This document shows positions 26,351-34,748 of a stretch of DNA of 64,000 nt, piece after piece (positions within the stretch are counted from its first letter, which is position 1; every line of letters begins with the position of its first letter). A model generated the notes under the pieces. The model did not search any database and was not told where the DNA came from. It was given only the letters and a program-made list of their open reading frames with translations. Both the position numbers and the translations under genes were made by a program. Location of the stretch: the NCBI GenBank assembly GCA_964620675.1, contig CAZUJU010000014.1, positions 1-64,000 on the forward strand, in the 5' to 3' direction. This DNA comes from CAYSFW01 sp964620675 (lineage in GTDB: Bacteria > Pseudomonadota > Gammaproteobacteria > UWMA-0217).

Positions 26351-27919
26351 TCACAGTCGGCGCGGAAAATCACGCACCGGACCGAGATCTTCCAGCAGCA
26401 TCGAGTCTGCGTTCATGCCGTCGGGCTTTTGCAGGCCCATCAACTGCAGTACCGTCGGCGCGACATTGCTCAACCCGCCACCGGTCGCCAAACGCCAATT
26501 GTGGCTGTCAACCACCAGGAACGGTACCGGATAGGTCGTATGCTGGGTGTTGGGTTCGCCGGTGAGCGGATCGATATACTCATCGCAATTGCCATGATCG
26601 GCGGTCAGCACCACCGTGTAGCCGTTGGCGACCGCGGCATCCAGCACCCGACCGGCCTGGGTATCGAGGGTTTCCACGGCGCGGATGATCGGATCGCGCA
26701 AAGCCGCATGCCCCACCATGTCTCCGTTCGCGAAATTGACCAGAACAAATGCATAGCAGCCGGTTTCGATGGCCTTGATGACCTCATCGGCGACCTCCGC
26801 GGCGCTCATTTCCGGGGCCAGATCGTAGGTCGTGACCTTTGGCGACGGTACCACCTTGCGGTCTTCGCCAGCGTGCGCCGGCTCGCGACCACCGTTGAAG
26901 AAATACGTCACATGCGGATACTTCTCGGTTTCGGCGCAGTGGAACTGTTTGTAGCCGGCAAAGCTGATGACCTTCGCCAGGGTGTTTTTCGGCCGTTCGG
27001 GCGGAAACACGATCGGCGACAACAGCTTGGAGTCATAGGCGGTCATGCAGGTCACGGTGATCGGCTGGTAGTCACCGCGATCGAATTCTTCGAAGCCTTC
27101 CTGACCCAGCGCCAGCGCCAATTCACGCGGACGGTCATTGCGGAAGTTGAAAAACACCAGCGCATCGCGCGGCGCGATGGTGACCGCATCCGGCAGGATC
27201 ATCGGCTCCAGAAACTCGTCGGTTTGGCCGAGCGCGTAGGCGCTCAAGATTCCCTCGCGAGCGTTTGGCACCGCTCGGCCGACGCCGTGCGCGATCAGGT
27301 CGAACCCCTTTTTCACGCGGTCCCAGCGGCGGTCGCGATCCATCGAAAAATAGCGTCCGGCAATGGTTGCGATGCGACCGCCAGCGGCGTGCAAACTACG
27401 CTCGAGCTCATCGAGAAAGTTGATCGCCGATTTTGGTGGCGTATCGCGGCCGTCGGTGATCATGTGCACCATCGGGATCACCGCGGCATCCCGACACATC
27501 CGAATCAAGGCCTGGAGATGGGTGGTATGACTGTGAACGCCACCATCGGATACCAGACCGATCAGATGCAACGGCCGATTTCGGCTGCGCGCGTCGCCGA
27601 TGGCGTCGAGTAGTACGTTGTTGGCGAAAAAGCTGCCATCGGCGATCGCATCATCGATTCGGACCAGATCCTGCCGCACGATCGCACCACACCCTAGCGT
27701 GAGGTGCCCGACCTCGGAATTGCCCATCTGACCGACCGGCAAGCCCACAGCGCGGCCGGAGGCCTCGATCGCGGCATGCGGATAGCGCGAGAAATATTCG
27801 TCGAGACGCGGCGTACGCGCTTCGTAGACAGCGTTGTTTTTCTTGCTTGGATTGAGACCGAAGCCATCGAGAATGATCAGCAGGGTCTTGCGTCTTGGAA
27901 CGCGGCGTGAGTCTTGCAT
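26351..27919 (-). CDS. gpmI: 2,3-bisphosphoglycerate-independent phosphoglycerate mutase
   Basis: 522 residues. It interconverts 3- and 2-phosphoglycerate in glycolysis and gluconeogenesis with two Mn2+. Metal-binding motifs are LLIILDGFG near residue 20 and TADHGNCDEY near residue 440. The phosphoserine nucleophile is Ser68 in GQMGNSEVGH. Length and motif order are typical. It stands alone, upstream of the GTPase pair end and downstream of tatC, all transcribed from its own promoter region around 27920-28030. Confidence 0.97.
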   Translation of the reverse strand: MQDSRRVPRRKTLLIILDGFGLNPSKKNNAVYEARTPRLDEYFSRYPHAAIEASGRAVGLPVGQMGNSEVGHLTLGCGAIVRQDLVRIDDAIADGSFFANNVLLDAIGDARSRNRPLHLIGLVSDGGVHSHTTHLQALIRMCRDAAVIPMVHMITDGRDTPPKSAINFLDELERSLHAAGGRIATIAGRYFSMDRDRRWDRVKKGFDLIAHGVGRAVPNAREGILSAYALGQTDEFLEPMILPDAVTIAPRDALVFFNFRNDRPRELALALGQEGFEEFDRGDYQPITVTCMTAYDSKLLSPIVFPPERPKNTLAKVISFAGYKQFHCAETEKYPHVTYFFNGGREPAHAGEDRKVVPSPKVTTYDLAPEMSAAEVADEVIKAIETGCYAFVLVNFANGDMVGHAALRDPIIRAVETLDTQAGRVLDAAVANGYTVVLTADHGNCDEYIDPLTGEPNTQHTTYPVPFLVVDSHNWRLATGGGLSNVAPTVLQLMGLQKPDGMNADSMLLEDLGPVRDFPRRL

Positions 27920-28031
27920 TTCGGTTTTATTACAACCACTTGAAGCGATTTAATCGGTGTGTAGTGTAGCCGATGGAGGCCGGGCTTAGAAGATTTCCAG
28001 ATCGGCATGGCGATGCGCGGTGCGCCCGCGG

Positions 28032-29135
28032 TCACTCCTCGGTCGGGCGCGGCGGCTTGATCGGGCGTAGGCCCGGCGTATCGAAGGGCGGCTCGTTCGG
28101 CGGCGGCACCTCGCTCGGCGCGATCGCTGGCGGGGCGTGGGTCTCGGGCGAGTTCGAAGTATCCGCGGTCGACTCCGGCGTTGAATCGGCCGTGGTGGCG
28201 CGCTCCACCGCGTCGCTGACGACTTCATCGCGATCCAGCGCCTTTTCGGTAGCCTCCGCGCGATCTAGTTCGGCGAGCAGCTCCTCCTCGGACAACGGCT
28301 TGAACGGTTCAACATCCGGGTAGTCGGCAGTGCTGGGGGAGGCGGCAGCCACCGTCGCCGGTGTCAGGGCTTGCCCGACCGCGGCCGGCTCGCGCCGATC
28401 TTCGATCAAACGGCGCGCAATGACCAGACCCAGCTCAAATAACACCCAAATCGGAATCGCCAGCATGATCTGCGAGAAGACGTCCGGCGGGGTAAATATC
28501 GCACCGATCAAAAAAGCGCCCACAATGACGTAGCGGCGCGACTTAGCGAGATCGTCGACGGTAGCGAGGCCGCTTAGCACGACCAGATAGGTTGCTACCG
28601 GCACCTCGAACGCCACCCCAAACGCAATGAACAACACCAGCACGAAATCGAGATAGCGATTGATATCGGTCATCATCGCCACGCCTTCGGGTGCAGTACT
28701 GGTCAGAAAGCCGAACACGACCGGCATGACGATAAAGTAGGCGAATGCCATGCCGATATAGAACAGCGCCGCGCTGGAAATCACCAGCGGCGAAATCAGC
28801 TTCTGCTCGTGCTTATATAGCCCGGGCGCGATAAACGACCAGATCTGATAGAGCAAATACGGAATCGCGAGCACGATCGCCAAAATAAAGGCGAGCTTGA
28901 AGGGCGCCAAAAACGGCGAAGCCACATCGATCGCGATCATCGAACTGCCTTCGGGCAGGTGCCGCAATAAAGGCCCGGCGAGCAAGGTGTAGATCTTGTT
29001 GGCAAACGGCGCCAGGACAAAAAACACCACCAGCACTGCGAAAAACATGCGCAAGACCCGATCACGCAATTCGACGAGATGGGCAATGAAGCCCATTTCG
29101 CTGGCGGGTTCTTTGGTACTGGGGGTATTGGGCAT
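28032..29135 (-). CDS. tatC: Sec-independent translocase subunit TatC, with long acidic tail
   Basis: 367 residues. The six-helix TatC core (from MGFIAHLVELRDRV to about residue 250) receives twin-arginine signal peptides. Conserved elements include the N-terminal HLVELRDR and FIAPGLYKHEQK. E. coli TatC is 258 residues; here about 110 extra residues follow, rich in Glu, Asp, Pro, Thr and Ala and predicted to be disordered and cytoplasmic. The gene begins 2 bases after tatB in the his-tat operon. The tail is unusual and of unknown use. Confidence 0.96.
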   Translation of the reverse strand: MPNTPSTKEPASEMGFIAHLVELRDRVLRMFFAVLVVFFVLAPFANKIYTLLAGPLLRHLPEGSSMIAIDVASPFLAPFKLAFILAIVLAIPYLLYQIWSFIAPGLYKHEQKLISPLVISSAALFYIGMAFAYFIVMPVVFGFLTSTAPEGVAMMTDINRYLDFVLVLFIAFGVAFEVPVATYLVVLSGLATVDDLAKSRRYVIVGAFLIGAIFTPPDVFSQIMLAIPIWVLFELGLVIARRLIEDRREPAAVGQALTPATVAAASPSTADYPDVEPFKPLSEEELLAELDRAEATEKALDRDEVVSDAVERATTADSTPESTADTSNSPETHAPPAIAPSEVPPPNEPPFDTPGLRPIKPPRPTEE

Positions 29136-29137
29136 CT

Positions 29138-29539
29138 TCAGGTTGGCTTGGAAGGCGGTGATTCGTCAGCGCCGGCCACACGCGGTTCCGAACCGGGCGG
29201 CGCCAATTCGGCCGGTTTTTCGGTGCTGGCCTTACTTTCACCGGGCATCGCTTTGACCAGGTATTCGGTTTCCTGCAGCGCCTTTTCGGTATCCGCCCGC
29301 GTCTCGGTCAACAGGGTCTTGAGCTCCTGGATCTCATTGGTCTGCTGGTTCAGCAAACGCTGCAACTCGTCGGTACGCAGTTCGCGTTCGATATCGCGCT
29401 GAACGCTGTTTACGAACTTGCGCGCCTTGCCGATCCAGAGCCCCGCCTTGCGGGCGAGTTCGGGCATCCGCTCCGGACCGACGACCAGCAGTACGACCAC
29501 GAAGATGATAGTCAGCTCGGGCAGGGAGAGATCAAACAT
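29138..29539 (-). CDS. tatB: Sec-independent translocase subunit TatB
   Basis: 133 residues. The N-terminal helix MFDLSLPELTIIFVVVLLV is followed by the hinge GPERMPELAR and a long amphipathic, coiled-coil-like helix, then a Pro/Glu/Ser-rich tail. The Glu in LPEL is the conserved membrane-embedded Glu8 of TatB. With TatC it forms the signal-peptide receptor. It lies between tatA and tatC, with a strong hairpin in the tatA-tatB gap. Confidence 0.94.
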   Translation of the reverse strand: MFDLSLPELTIIFVVVLLVVGPERMPELARKAGLWIGKARKFVNSVQRDIERELRTDELQRLLNQQTNEIQELKTLLTETRADTEKALQETEYLVKAMPGESKASTEKPAELAPPGSEPRVAGADESPPSKPT

Positions 29540-29603
29540 CGGTGTGTCGGTTTAGGCAGTTCGACTGATCGCACTCGGAAAAGGCGTTCACGTGGGCGGG
29601 AGC

Positions 29604-29631
29604 ATGCCGCGTGTCGGAGCACACGCGGCAT
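29604..29631 (-). promoter_or_regulatory. Strong hairpin between tatA and tatB
   Basis: Arms ATGCCGCGTGT and ACACGCGGCAT are exact complements (11 bp) around a 6-base loop. It sits in the 126-base tatA-tatB gap of one operon. No T-run follows, so it could be a partial terminator or an mRNA stabiliser that raises TatA over TatB. Confidence 0.55.
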
Positions 29632-29665
29632 CCGGTCGGGATTCGCGCCGGATCGACGGCGCGGC

Positions 29666-29890
29666 TCAGACCTTGTCGCGCTCTTTGAGTTCGCCTTCGA
29701 TGATCCGCTCGGTGCCGGTTTCGATCTTTTTCGGGGCGTCGGGCTCTTTTTCGGCCTCACCCATCGATTTCTTGAAGTTCTTGATCGATTCGCCAAGGTC
29801 ACCGCCCAACGTTTTCAGACGCTTGGTTCCGAACAACAGCATCACGATCAACAGCAGCACCAACCAGTGCCAGATACTTCCAATTCCCAT
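29666..29890 (-). CDS. tatA: Sec-independent translocase pore subunit TatA
   Basis: 74 residues from the ATG at 29888-29890; an upstream in-frame start at 29953 would spoil the N-terminal helix. The helix IWHWLVLLLIVMLLF is followed by the hinge FGTKRLKTLGGDLGESIKNFKK and a charged tail (Glu/Lys). TatA oligomers form the conduit for folded proteins. It is the first tat gene after hisE, 62 bases downstream of it, and hairpins lie on both sides. Confidence 0.95.
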   Translation of the reverse strand: MGIGSIWHWLVLLLIVMLLFGTKRLKTLGGDLGESIKNFKKSMGEAEKEPDAPKKIETGTERIIEGELKERDKV

Positions 29891-29908
29891 GTTTGCCTCG
29901 TTGATTGT

Positions 29909-29933
29909 CGCCGAGCCTTGCGAGGCTGCGGCG
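29909..29933 (-). promoter_or_regulatory. Hairpin in the hisE-tatA gap, just before tatA
   Basis: Arms CGCCGAGCCT and AGGCT-G-CGGCG pair around a TGCG loop with one bulged base. It ends about 18 bases before the tatA start, leaving the GAGG ribosome site free. It may mark the his-tat boundary in the transcript. Confidence 0.4.
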
Positions 29934-29952
29934 AACATGTGGGTGGGCGGCA

Positions 29953-30282
29953 CTACTCCGAGGTGCGCCGCGCCTTTTCTTCCAGGCCGGACAGTCCAAA
30001 CCGTCGGGCCAACTCCTCCAGTACCTGCTCAGGTCGCAGGCCAAGATGCGCAAGCATCACCATGCTATGAAACCACAGATCCGCGGTTTCATAAATAACC
30101 TGCTCTGGCGCGCCGTCCTTTGCCGCGATTACGGTTTCGGTCGCCTCTTCGCCGATCTTCTTGAGGATCTTGTCGAGGCCCTTGGCATATAGGCTCGCGA
30201 CATACGACGCGTCCGGCGCGGCGGACTTGCGCGCTTCGAGCACATCGGCCAGTTCGGTCAGGATTGCGCGGGACGATTGCAT
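29953..30282 (-). CDS. hisE: Phosphoribosyl-ATP pyrophosphatase HisE
   Basis: 109 residues, the family's usual size. It hydrolyses phosphoribosyl-ATP to phosphoribosyl-AMP, step 2 of histidine synthesis. The MazG-like metal motif is KKIGEEATETVIAAKD, followed by YETADLWFHSMVML. Its ATG abuts the hisF stop directly. In many relatives hisI, encoding the next enzyme, sits between hisF and hisE; here it is missing, and this HisE has no fused HisI domain. Confidence 0.95.
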   Translation of the reverse strand: MQSSRAILTELADVLEARKSAAPDASYVASLYAKGLDKILKKIGEEATETVIAAKDGAPEQVIYETADLWFHSMVMLAHLGLRPEQVLEELARRFGLSGLEEKARRTSE

Positions 30283-31053
30283 TCAGCGCACCGGGATGCC
30301 CTGAGCGGCGAGATAGTCCTTGGCCGCGTGAATCGTGAATTCAGCAAAGTGAAAGATGCTCGCCGCAAGCACCGCGTCCGCACCGCCGAGCGTCACGCCA
30401 TCGGCCAGATGCTGCAGTGTCCCCACCCCGCCAGAGGCGATGACCGGGACTTCGACCGCATCGCTGATCGCGCGGGTCAACTCCAGGTCGAATCCGGCCT
30501 TGGTGCCGTCGCGGTCCATCGAGGTGAGCAGGATTTCGCCAGCGCCGCGCCGGACCATTTCGCGCGCCCAGTCCACCGCATCCAGACCGGTGGTTTTACG
30601 CCCGCCGTGAGTGAAGACCTCCCAGCGCCCCGGCTCGCCCGCGCCACTGACGCGCTTGGCGTCGATCGCGACGACAATGCATTGCGAGCCGATCTTGTCG
30701 GCCGCCTCGGAGACGAAATCCGGGTTGAACACCGCGGCGGTGTTGATCGAAACCTTATCCGCGCCGGCGTTCAACATGCGTCGGATATCCTCGACCTTGC
30801 GGATACCACCGCCAACGGTCAGCGGGATGAAAACCGTCTCGGCCACGGCTTCGACCACATGCACGATGGTGTCGCGATCGTGCGCGCTGGCGGTGATGTC
30901 AAGGAAGGTGATCTCGTCGGCGCCTTCTGCGTCGTAACGCCGGGCGATCTCGACTGGGTCCCCGGCGTCGCGGATATCCACGAACTTGACACCTTTGACG
31001 ACGCGTCCATTGTCGACGTCGAGACAGGGAATGATTCGCTTGGCGAGGGTCAT
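30283..31053 (-). CDS. hisF: Imidazole glycerol phosphate synthase cyclase subunit HisF
   Basis: 256 residues from the ATG at 31051-31053. A TIM barrel that uses ammonia from HisH to make imidazole glycerol phosphate and AICAR. It starts AKRIIPCLDVDNGRVVKG; the phosphate-binding loops read TVGGGIR and ASGGVGTL, and the catalytic Asp is in CLDV. The gene is 4 bases from hisA and abuts hisE. Confidence 0.97.
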   Translation of the reverse strand: MTLAKRIIPCLDVDNGRVVKGVKFVDIRDAGDPVEIARRYDAEGADEITFLDITASAHDRDTIVHVVEAVAETVFIPLTVGGGIRKVEDIRRMLNAGADKVSINTAAVFNPDFVSEAADKIGSQCIVVAIDAKRVSGAGEPGRWEVFTHGGRKTTGLDAVDWAREMVRRGAGEILLTSMDRDGTKAGFDLELTRAISDAVEVPVIASGGVGTLQHLADGVTLGGADAVLAASIFHFAEFTIHAAKDYLAAQGIPVR

Positions 31054-31057
31054 GCGT

Positions 31058-31792
31058 TTATTCCACGGGCTGGGCAAGTGTGAGTGCCTCGGCAAGATCG
31101 ATGGTGCCCTCGTAAAGCGCTCGCCCGATGATCACGCCATTGATGCCTTCGTCCTGGACCGCGAGCAAGCGATGAATGTCATCCAGGTTGGTAACGCCGC
31201 CGGAAGCAATGACGGGAATGCGGATCGCCCGGGCCAGCGCGACGGTGGATTCCACGTTCACGCCACGCATCATCCCATCCTTGCTGATATCGGTATAGAC
31301 GATCGCAGCGACGCCGTCCTGCTCGAAGTGCCGCGCCATGTCGATTACGTCGTGATGGGACAGCTTCGACCAGCCGTTGGTCGCGACCTTGCCATCCTTC
31401 GCGTCGAGGCCGACGATGATGTGTCCGGGAAAATTGAGGCACAAGTCGTTAACGAAATGCGGTTCGTTAACCGCCTTGGTGCCGATGATCGCGAATTGCA
31501 CGCCGTCATCGAGGTAGGCCTGGACAGTCTCTTCGTCGCGAATACCGCCACCAACCTGAACCACCAGTTGCGGATGCTTGCGCACAATCGCGCGTATCAC
31601 TTCGTGATTCTTCGGCGAACCGGCGAAGGCGCCATCGAGATCGACGATATGGAGCCGCTTGGCGCCCGCGCTCACCCAACGGTCCGCCACCGCGACCGGA
31701 TCAGCCGAGAAAACGGTCGCGTCGTCCATGCGCCCCTGGCGCAGGCGTACGCACTGACCGTCCTTAAGATCGATTGCCGGAATCAAATCCAT
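31058..31792 (-). CDS. hisA: Phosphoribosylformimino-5-aminoimidazole carboxamide ribotide isomerase HisA
   Basis: 244 residues. There are two adjacent ATGs (31795 and 31792); the second has the better spacing from AGGGGG and gives the usual MDLIPAIDLKDG start. The TIM-barrel signatures QVGGGIRDEE and TDISKDGMMRGVN are visible, with the catalytic Asp pair in PAIDLKDG and YTDISKDG. It isomerises ProFAR to PRFAR in histidine synthesis. It lies 9 bases after hisH. Confidence 0.97.
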   Translation of the reverse strand: MDLIPAIDLKDGQCVRLRQGRMDDATVFSADPVAVADRWVSAGAKRLHIVDLDGAFAGSPKNHEVIRAIVRKHPQLVVQVGGGIRDEETVQAYLDDGVQFAIIGTKAVNEPHFVNDLCLNFPGHIIVGLDAKDGKVATNGWSKLSHHDVIDMARHFEQDGVAAIVYTDISKDGMMRGVNVESTVALARAIRIPVIASGGVTNLDDIHRLLAVQDEGINGVIIGRALYEGTIDLAEALTLAQPVE

Positions 31793-31801
31793 CATTACCC
31801 C

Positions 31802-32446
31802 CTAACGGATGCTGCCATCCCAGTTCACGAAATTCTGTAGCAGCCGCAACCCGGCCTGTGCACTCTTTTCCGGATGACATTGCAGCGCGAACACGTTCTC
31901 ATGCGCGATCGCCGACGTGAATTCGACGCCGTAATCGGTGACGCCCACCGTAAGCGCGGGCGCGGCAGGCACGACATAGTAGCTGTGAACAAAATAGAAA
32001 TACGCACCCTCGGCGATCCCGTCAAACAGCGGATGCGGGCGCGTCTGACGAATGCTGTTCCAGCCCATGTGCGGGATTTTGAGTCGCTCCGCACCGGGTG
32101 AGTTCCGAAAGCGGGCGACCTTGCCGGGATAAAGGCCCAGACATTCGGTGCCGTCGTTCTCCTCGCTCCAGTCCATCAGCGCCTGCAGACCCATGCAGAT
32201 GCCGAGAAACGGCTTGTTTCGCGCACTTTCCTTGATCACGTCGATCAGGCCGTGCGCGCGCATCGCTTGCATACAATCGCGGGCCGCGCCCTGCCCGGGA
32301 AAGACGACCCGATCGGCGCTCAAGATGTGCTCCGCGCGATCGGACAACTCCACCGTGACGGCCTCCCCGCCCACGTACTCAAGCGCCTTGACTACCGAAT
32401 GCAGGTTGCCCATGCCGTAGTCGATCACCACGATTCGTTGCGTCAT
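31802..32446 (-). CDS. hisH: Imidazole glycerol phosphate synthase glutaminase subunit HisH
   Basis: 214 residues. Class I glutaminase that feeds ammonia to HisF. The oxyanion strand is FPGQGAARDCM, the nucleophile Cys is in LGICMGLQAL, and the His-Glu pair is in ALQCHPEKSA. Located between hisB and hisA in the operon. Confidence 0.97.
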   Translation of the reverse strand: MTQRIVVIDYGMGNLHSVVKALEYVGGEAVTVELSDRAEHILSADRVVFPGQGAARDCMQAMRAHGLIDVIKESARNKPFLGICMGLQALMDWSEENDGTECLGLYPGKVARFRNSPGAERLKIPHMGWNSIRQTRPHPLFDGIAEGAYFYFVHSYYVVPAAPALTVGVTDYGVEFTSAIAHENVFALQCHPEKSAQAGLRLLQNFVNWDGSIR

Positions 32447-32468
32447 GCGTTGTTGTCGTTACGCTGCG

Positions 32469-33071
32469 TTACAGGCTGCCTTTGGTGGACGGCATGATAC
32501 CGGCCATGCGCGGATCGTGCGCCACCGCGGCGCGTAGCGCGCGTCCAAAGGCCTTGAAGAGCGTCTCGGCGATATGGTGCGCGTTGCGTCCGCGCAGGTT
32601 GTCGATATGCACCGTGGCCTTGGCGTGATTGACGAACCCTTGGAAAAATTCGCTGATCAGGTCGACATCGAATTGACCGATCCGGCTTTGAGGGTAAGTG
32701 GCGTGGTAAAACAGTCCCGGACGTCCGGAAAAATCGATCACGACCCGCGACAATGCCTCGTCGAGCGGTACGTATGCGTGGCCGTAGCGCGAGATTCCCT
32801 TTTTATCGGCCAATGCCTCGGCGAACGCTTGCCCGAGCGTGATCCCGACGTCCTCCACCGTGTGATGGTCGTCGATATGCAGGTCGCCCTGGGCCTCAAT
32901 CGTGAGGTCGATCAGTCCGTGGCGCGCAATCTGATCGAGCATGTGTTCGAAAAACGGGATCCCGACCGCGAGCCGGGACTGCCCCGTGCCATCGAGATTG
33001 ATCACGGCCCTGATCTGGGTTTCAAGGGTATTGCGGATAATCTCCGCGGTTCTAGGATGCGACCCGGTCAT
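32469..33071 (-). CDS. hisB: Imidazoleglycerol-phosphate dehydratase HisB (monofunctional)
   Basis: 200 residues from the ATG at 33069-33071; a TTG one codon earlier is possible. Metal-binding histidines lie in FFEHMLDQIARHG, DDHHTVEDVGI and FFQGFVNHAKATVH, and near the C-terminus HHIAETLFKAFGRAL. Only the dehydratase domain is present, without the phosphatase domain of the E. coli fusion. It is the first histidine gene of the run. Confidence 0.97.
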   Translation of the reverse strand: MTGSHPRTAEIIRNTLETQIRAVINLDGTGQSRLAVGIPFFEHMLDQIARHGLIDLTIEAQGDLHIDDHHTVEDVGITLGQAFAEALADKKGISRYGHAYVPLDEALSRVVIDFSGRPGLFYHATYPQSRIGQFDVDLISEFFQGFVNHAKATVHIDNLRGRNAHHIAETLFKAFGRALRAAVAHDPRMAGIMPSTKGSL

Positions 33072-33140
33072 CAAAAATCGGCCTGCAAGTTGATCTGACG
33101 CATGCTTTTATACGTTTCGGCGACGTTGGGTTCAATGTTA

Positions 33141-33602
33141 TCACGGATCCTGCTGCTTTCCCGGCGGTGATCGCAGCCAGAACGTCACCGGCCCATCGTT
33201 GACCAGCGCAACTTGCATATCCGCGCCGAACACACCGGTAGCCACGTCGGGGTGATACCGCCGGGCTCGCTCGACGAGGTGGGTAAACAGTCGCCGCCCA
33301 AGGTCCGGTGGCGCGGCGGTAGAGAACGACGGCCGCCGCCCCTTGCGGGTATCCGCGGGCAGGGTGAACTGCGGCACCAGCAACAGCCCGCCAGCGATGT
33401 CGCGCAGCGAGAGATTCATCTTGCCCTCCGAATCCGGAAATACCCGATAGTGAAGCAGGCGCTCCAGCAGGAGATTCGCTTCGGCTTCAGTGTCACCGCG
33501 TTCAATCCCGATCAGCACCACCAGTCCACGCTCGATTCGCGCCACGCTCACAGCAGCGATGTCGACCCGCCCCGCCGTTACGCGTTGTAGTAAACCAATC
33601 AT
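33141..33602 (-). CDS. dtd: D-aminoacyl-tRNA deacylase
   Basis: 153 residues. It removes D-amino acids wrongly attached to tRNA. The start MIGLLQRVTAGRVDI, the PQFTLPADTRKGRRPSFSTAAPP segment and the cis-proline motif NDGPVTFWL are typical of Dtd. It lies 30 bases after pip and about 70 bases before hisB on the same strand. Confidence 0.95.
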   Translation of the reverse strand: MIGLLQRVTAGRVDIAAVSVARIERGLVVLIGIERGDTEAEANLLLERLLHYRVFPDSEGKMNLSLRDIAGGLLLVPQFTLPADTRKGRRPSFSTAAPPDLGRRLFTHLVERARRYHPDVATGVFGADMQVALVNDGPVTFWLRSPPGKQQDP

Positions 33603-33632
33603 GGCAACGGCATGCTGCTTCGGCGCGGGGAT

Positions 33633-34625
33633 TCAGAATCGCCCCGCCATCGCATCGGTGGCGCGCACCAACGCCGCGGCGATTCCCGGCTCGGTCGCCG
33701 AATGGCCGGAATCGGGCACGATTTGCAGCTCGGCCGCGGGCCAGGCGCGGTGTAAAGCCCAAGCTTGATCGACCGGGCAAATCGCGTCGTAGCGACCGTG
33801 CACGATCACACCGGGAATCCCGCTCAGGCGATGGGCTTCCGCCAACAGCTGATTCGGCCGCATAAAGCTATGATTGACGAAGTAATGACACTCGATGCGC
33901 GCCAGGGCCAAGGCGAAAAAGGGCTCGGCAAAGTGGTTCGCTAAACGAGTATTCGCGCGCAAGGTCGCAGTCCTACCTTCCCATAACGACCACGCCTGCG
34001 CGGCCCGCATCCGCGCGATTTCGTCGGTACCGGTCAAGCGTCGATGATAGGCATGCAACAGGTCGCCGCGCTCCGCTGCGGGAATTGGATCGAGATAATC
34101 CTGCCAGTAATCCGGAAACAAACGGTCGGCGCCGGACTGGTAAAACCAGTTGATATCCTCGTCACGGCATAGAAAGATACCGCGGAGCACGAGTCCAAGC
34201 ACCTGCCTCGGATAGGCTTCGGCATACGCCAGCGCCAGCGTTGACCCCCATGAGCCGCCAAAAACCATCCAGCGCTCGATTGCGAGCGACTCGCGAATCC
34301 GTTCGATGTCCGCAACCAGATGGGCGGTCGTGTTGTAATCGAGCGCCGCATGTGGCGTCGAGCGCCCGGCGCCGCGCTGATCGAACAGCACGATGCGATA
34401 ACGTTCAGGATCAAAAAACCGGCGATGGGTCGGTTCGCACCCGGCGCCTGGGCCGCCGTGCAGAAATACCACGGGGACACCGCGCGGATTTCCGCATTGT
34501 TCCAGGTAAAGCCGATGGCCGTCGCCGACGTCCAAAAACGCGCTGCTATAGGATTCAATCGTCGGATACAACGTTTTATTCCCTTCCGAAAATTCGACCG
34601 CGACGGAGTGCGTCACCTCGATCAT
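33633..34625 (-). CDS. pip: Proline iminopeptidase
   Basis: 330 residues from the ATG at 34625. A TTG at 34571 follows a good ribosome site (GGAAGGG) and would give about 312 residues starting at the conserved YPTIESY, so the true start may be there. Alpha/beta-hydrolase peptidase that cuts N-terminal proline: oxyanion motif HGGPGAGC, nucleophile Ser in GGSWGSTLA, Asp in HGRYDAICP and His in DSGHSATEP. It is the first gene of the pip-dtd-his-tat run and diverges from ttcA. Confidence 0.93.
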   Translation of the reverse strand: MIEVTHSVAVEFSEGNKTLYPTIESYSSAFLDVGDGHRLYLEQCGNPRGVPVVFLHGGPGAGCEPTHRRFFDPERYRIVLFDQRGAGRSTPHAALDYNTTAHLVADIERIRESLAIERWMVFGGSWGSTLALAYAEAYPRQVLGLVLRGIFLCRDEDINWFYQSGADRLFPDYWQDYLDPIPAAERGDLLHAYHRRLTGTDEIARMRAAQAWSLWEGRTATLRANTRLANHFAEPFFALALARIECHYFVNHSFMRPNQLLAEAHRLSGIPGVIVHGRYDAICPVDQAWALHRAWPAAELQIVPDSGHSATEPGIAAALVRATDAMAGRF

Positions 34626-34748
34626 GGCACAACAACAGGCTACCCCGGACTTGCATCACGCCCATCTGCCCGTATGATCCGAAGCTGGCCGGTCGCACCC
34701 GCGACGGCACTCAGCCCGGGAAATGCTTGGCCACTTTTACGACCCATT

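Noticed and set aside
26321..27613. Long open frame opposite gpmI
   Set aside because: Same reason: an antisense shadow of a conserved enzyme gene.
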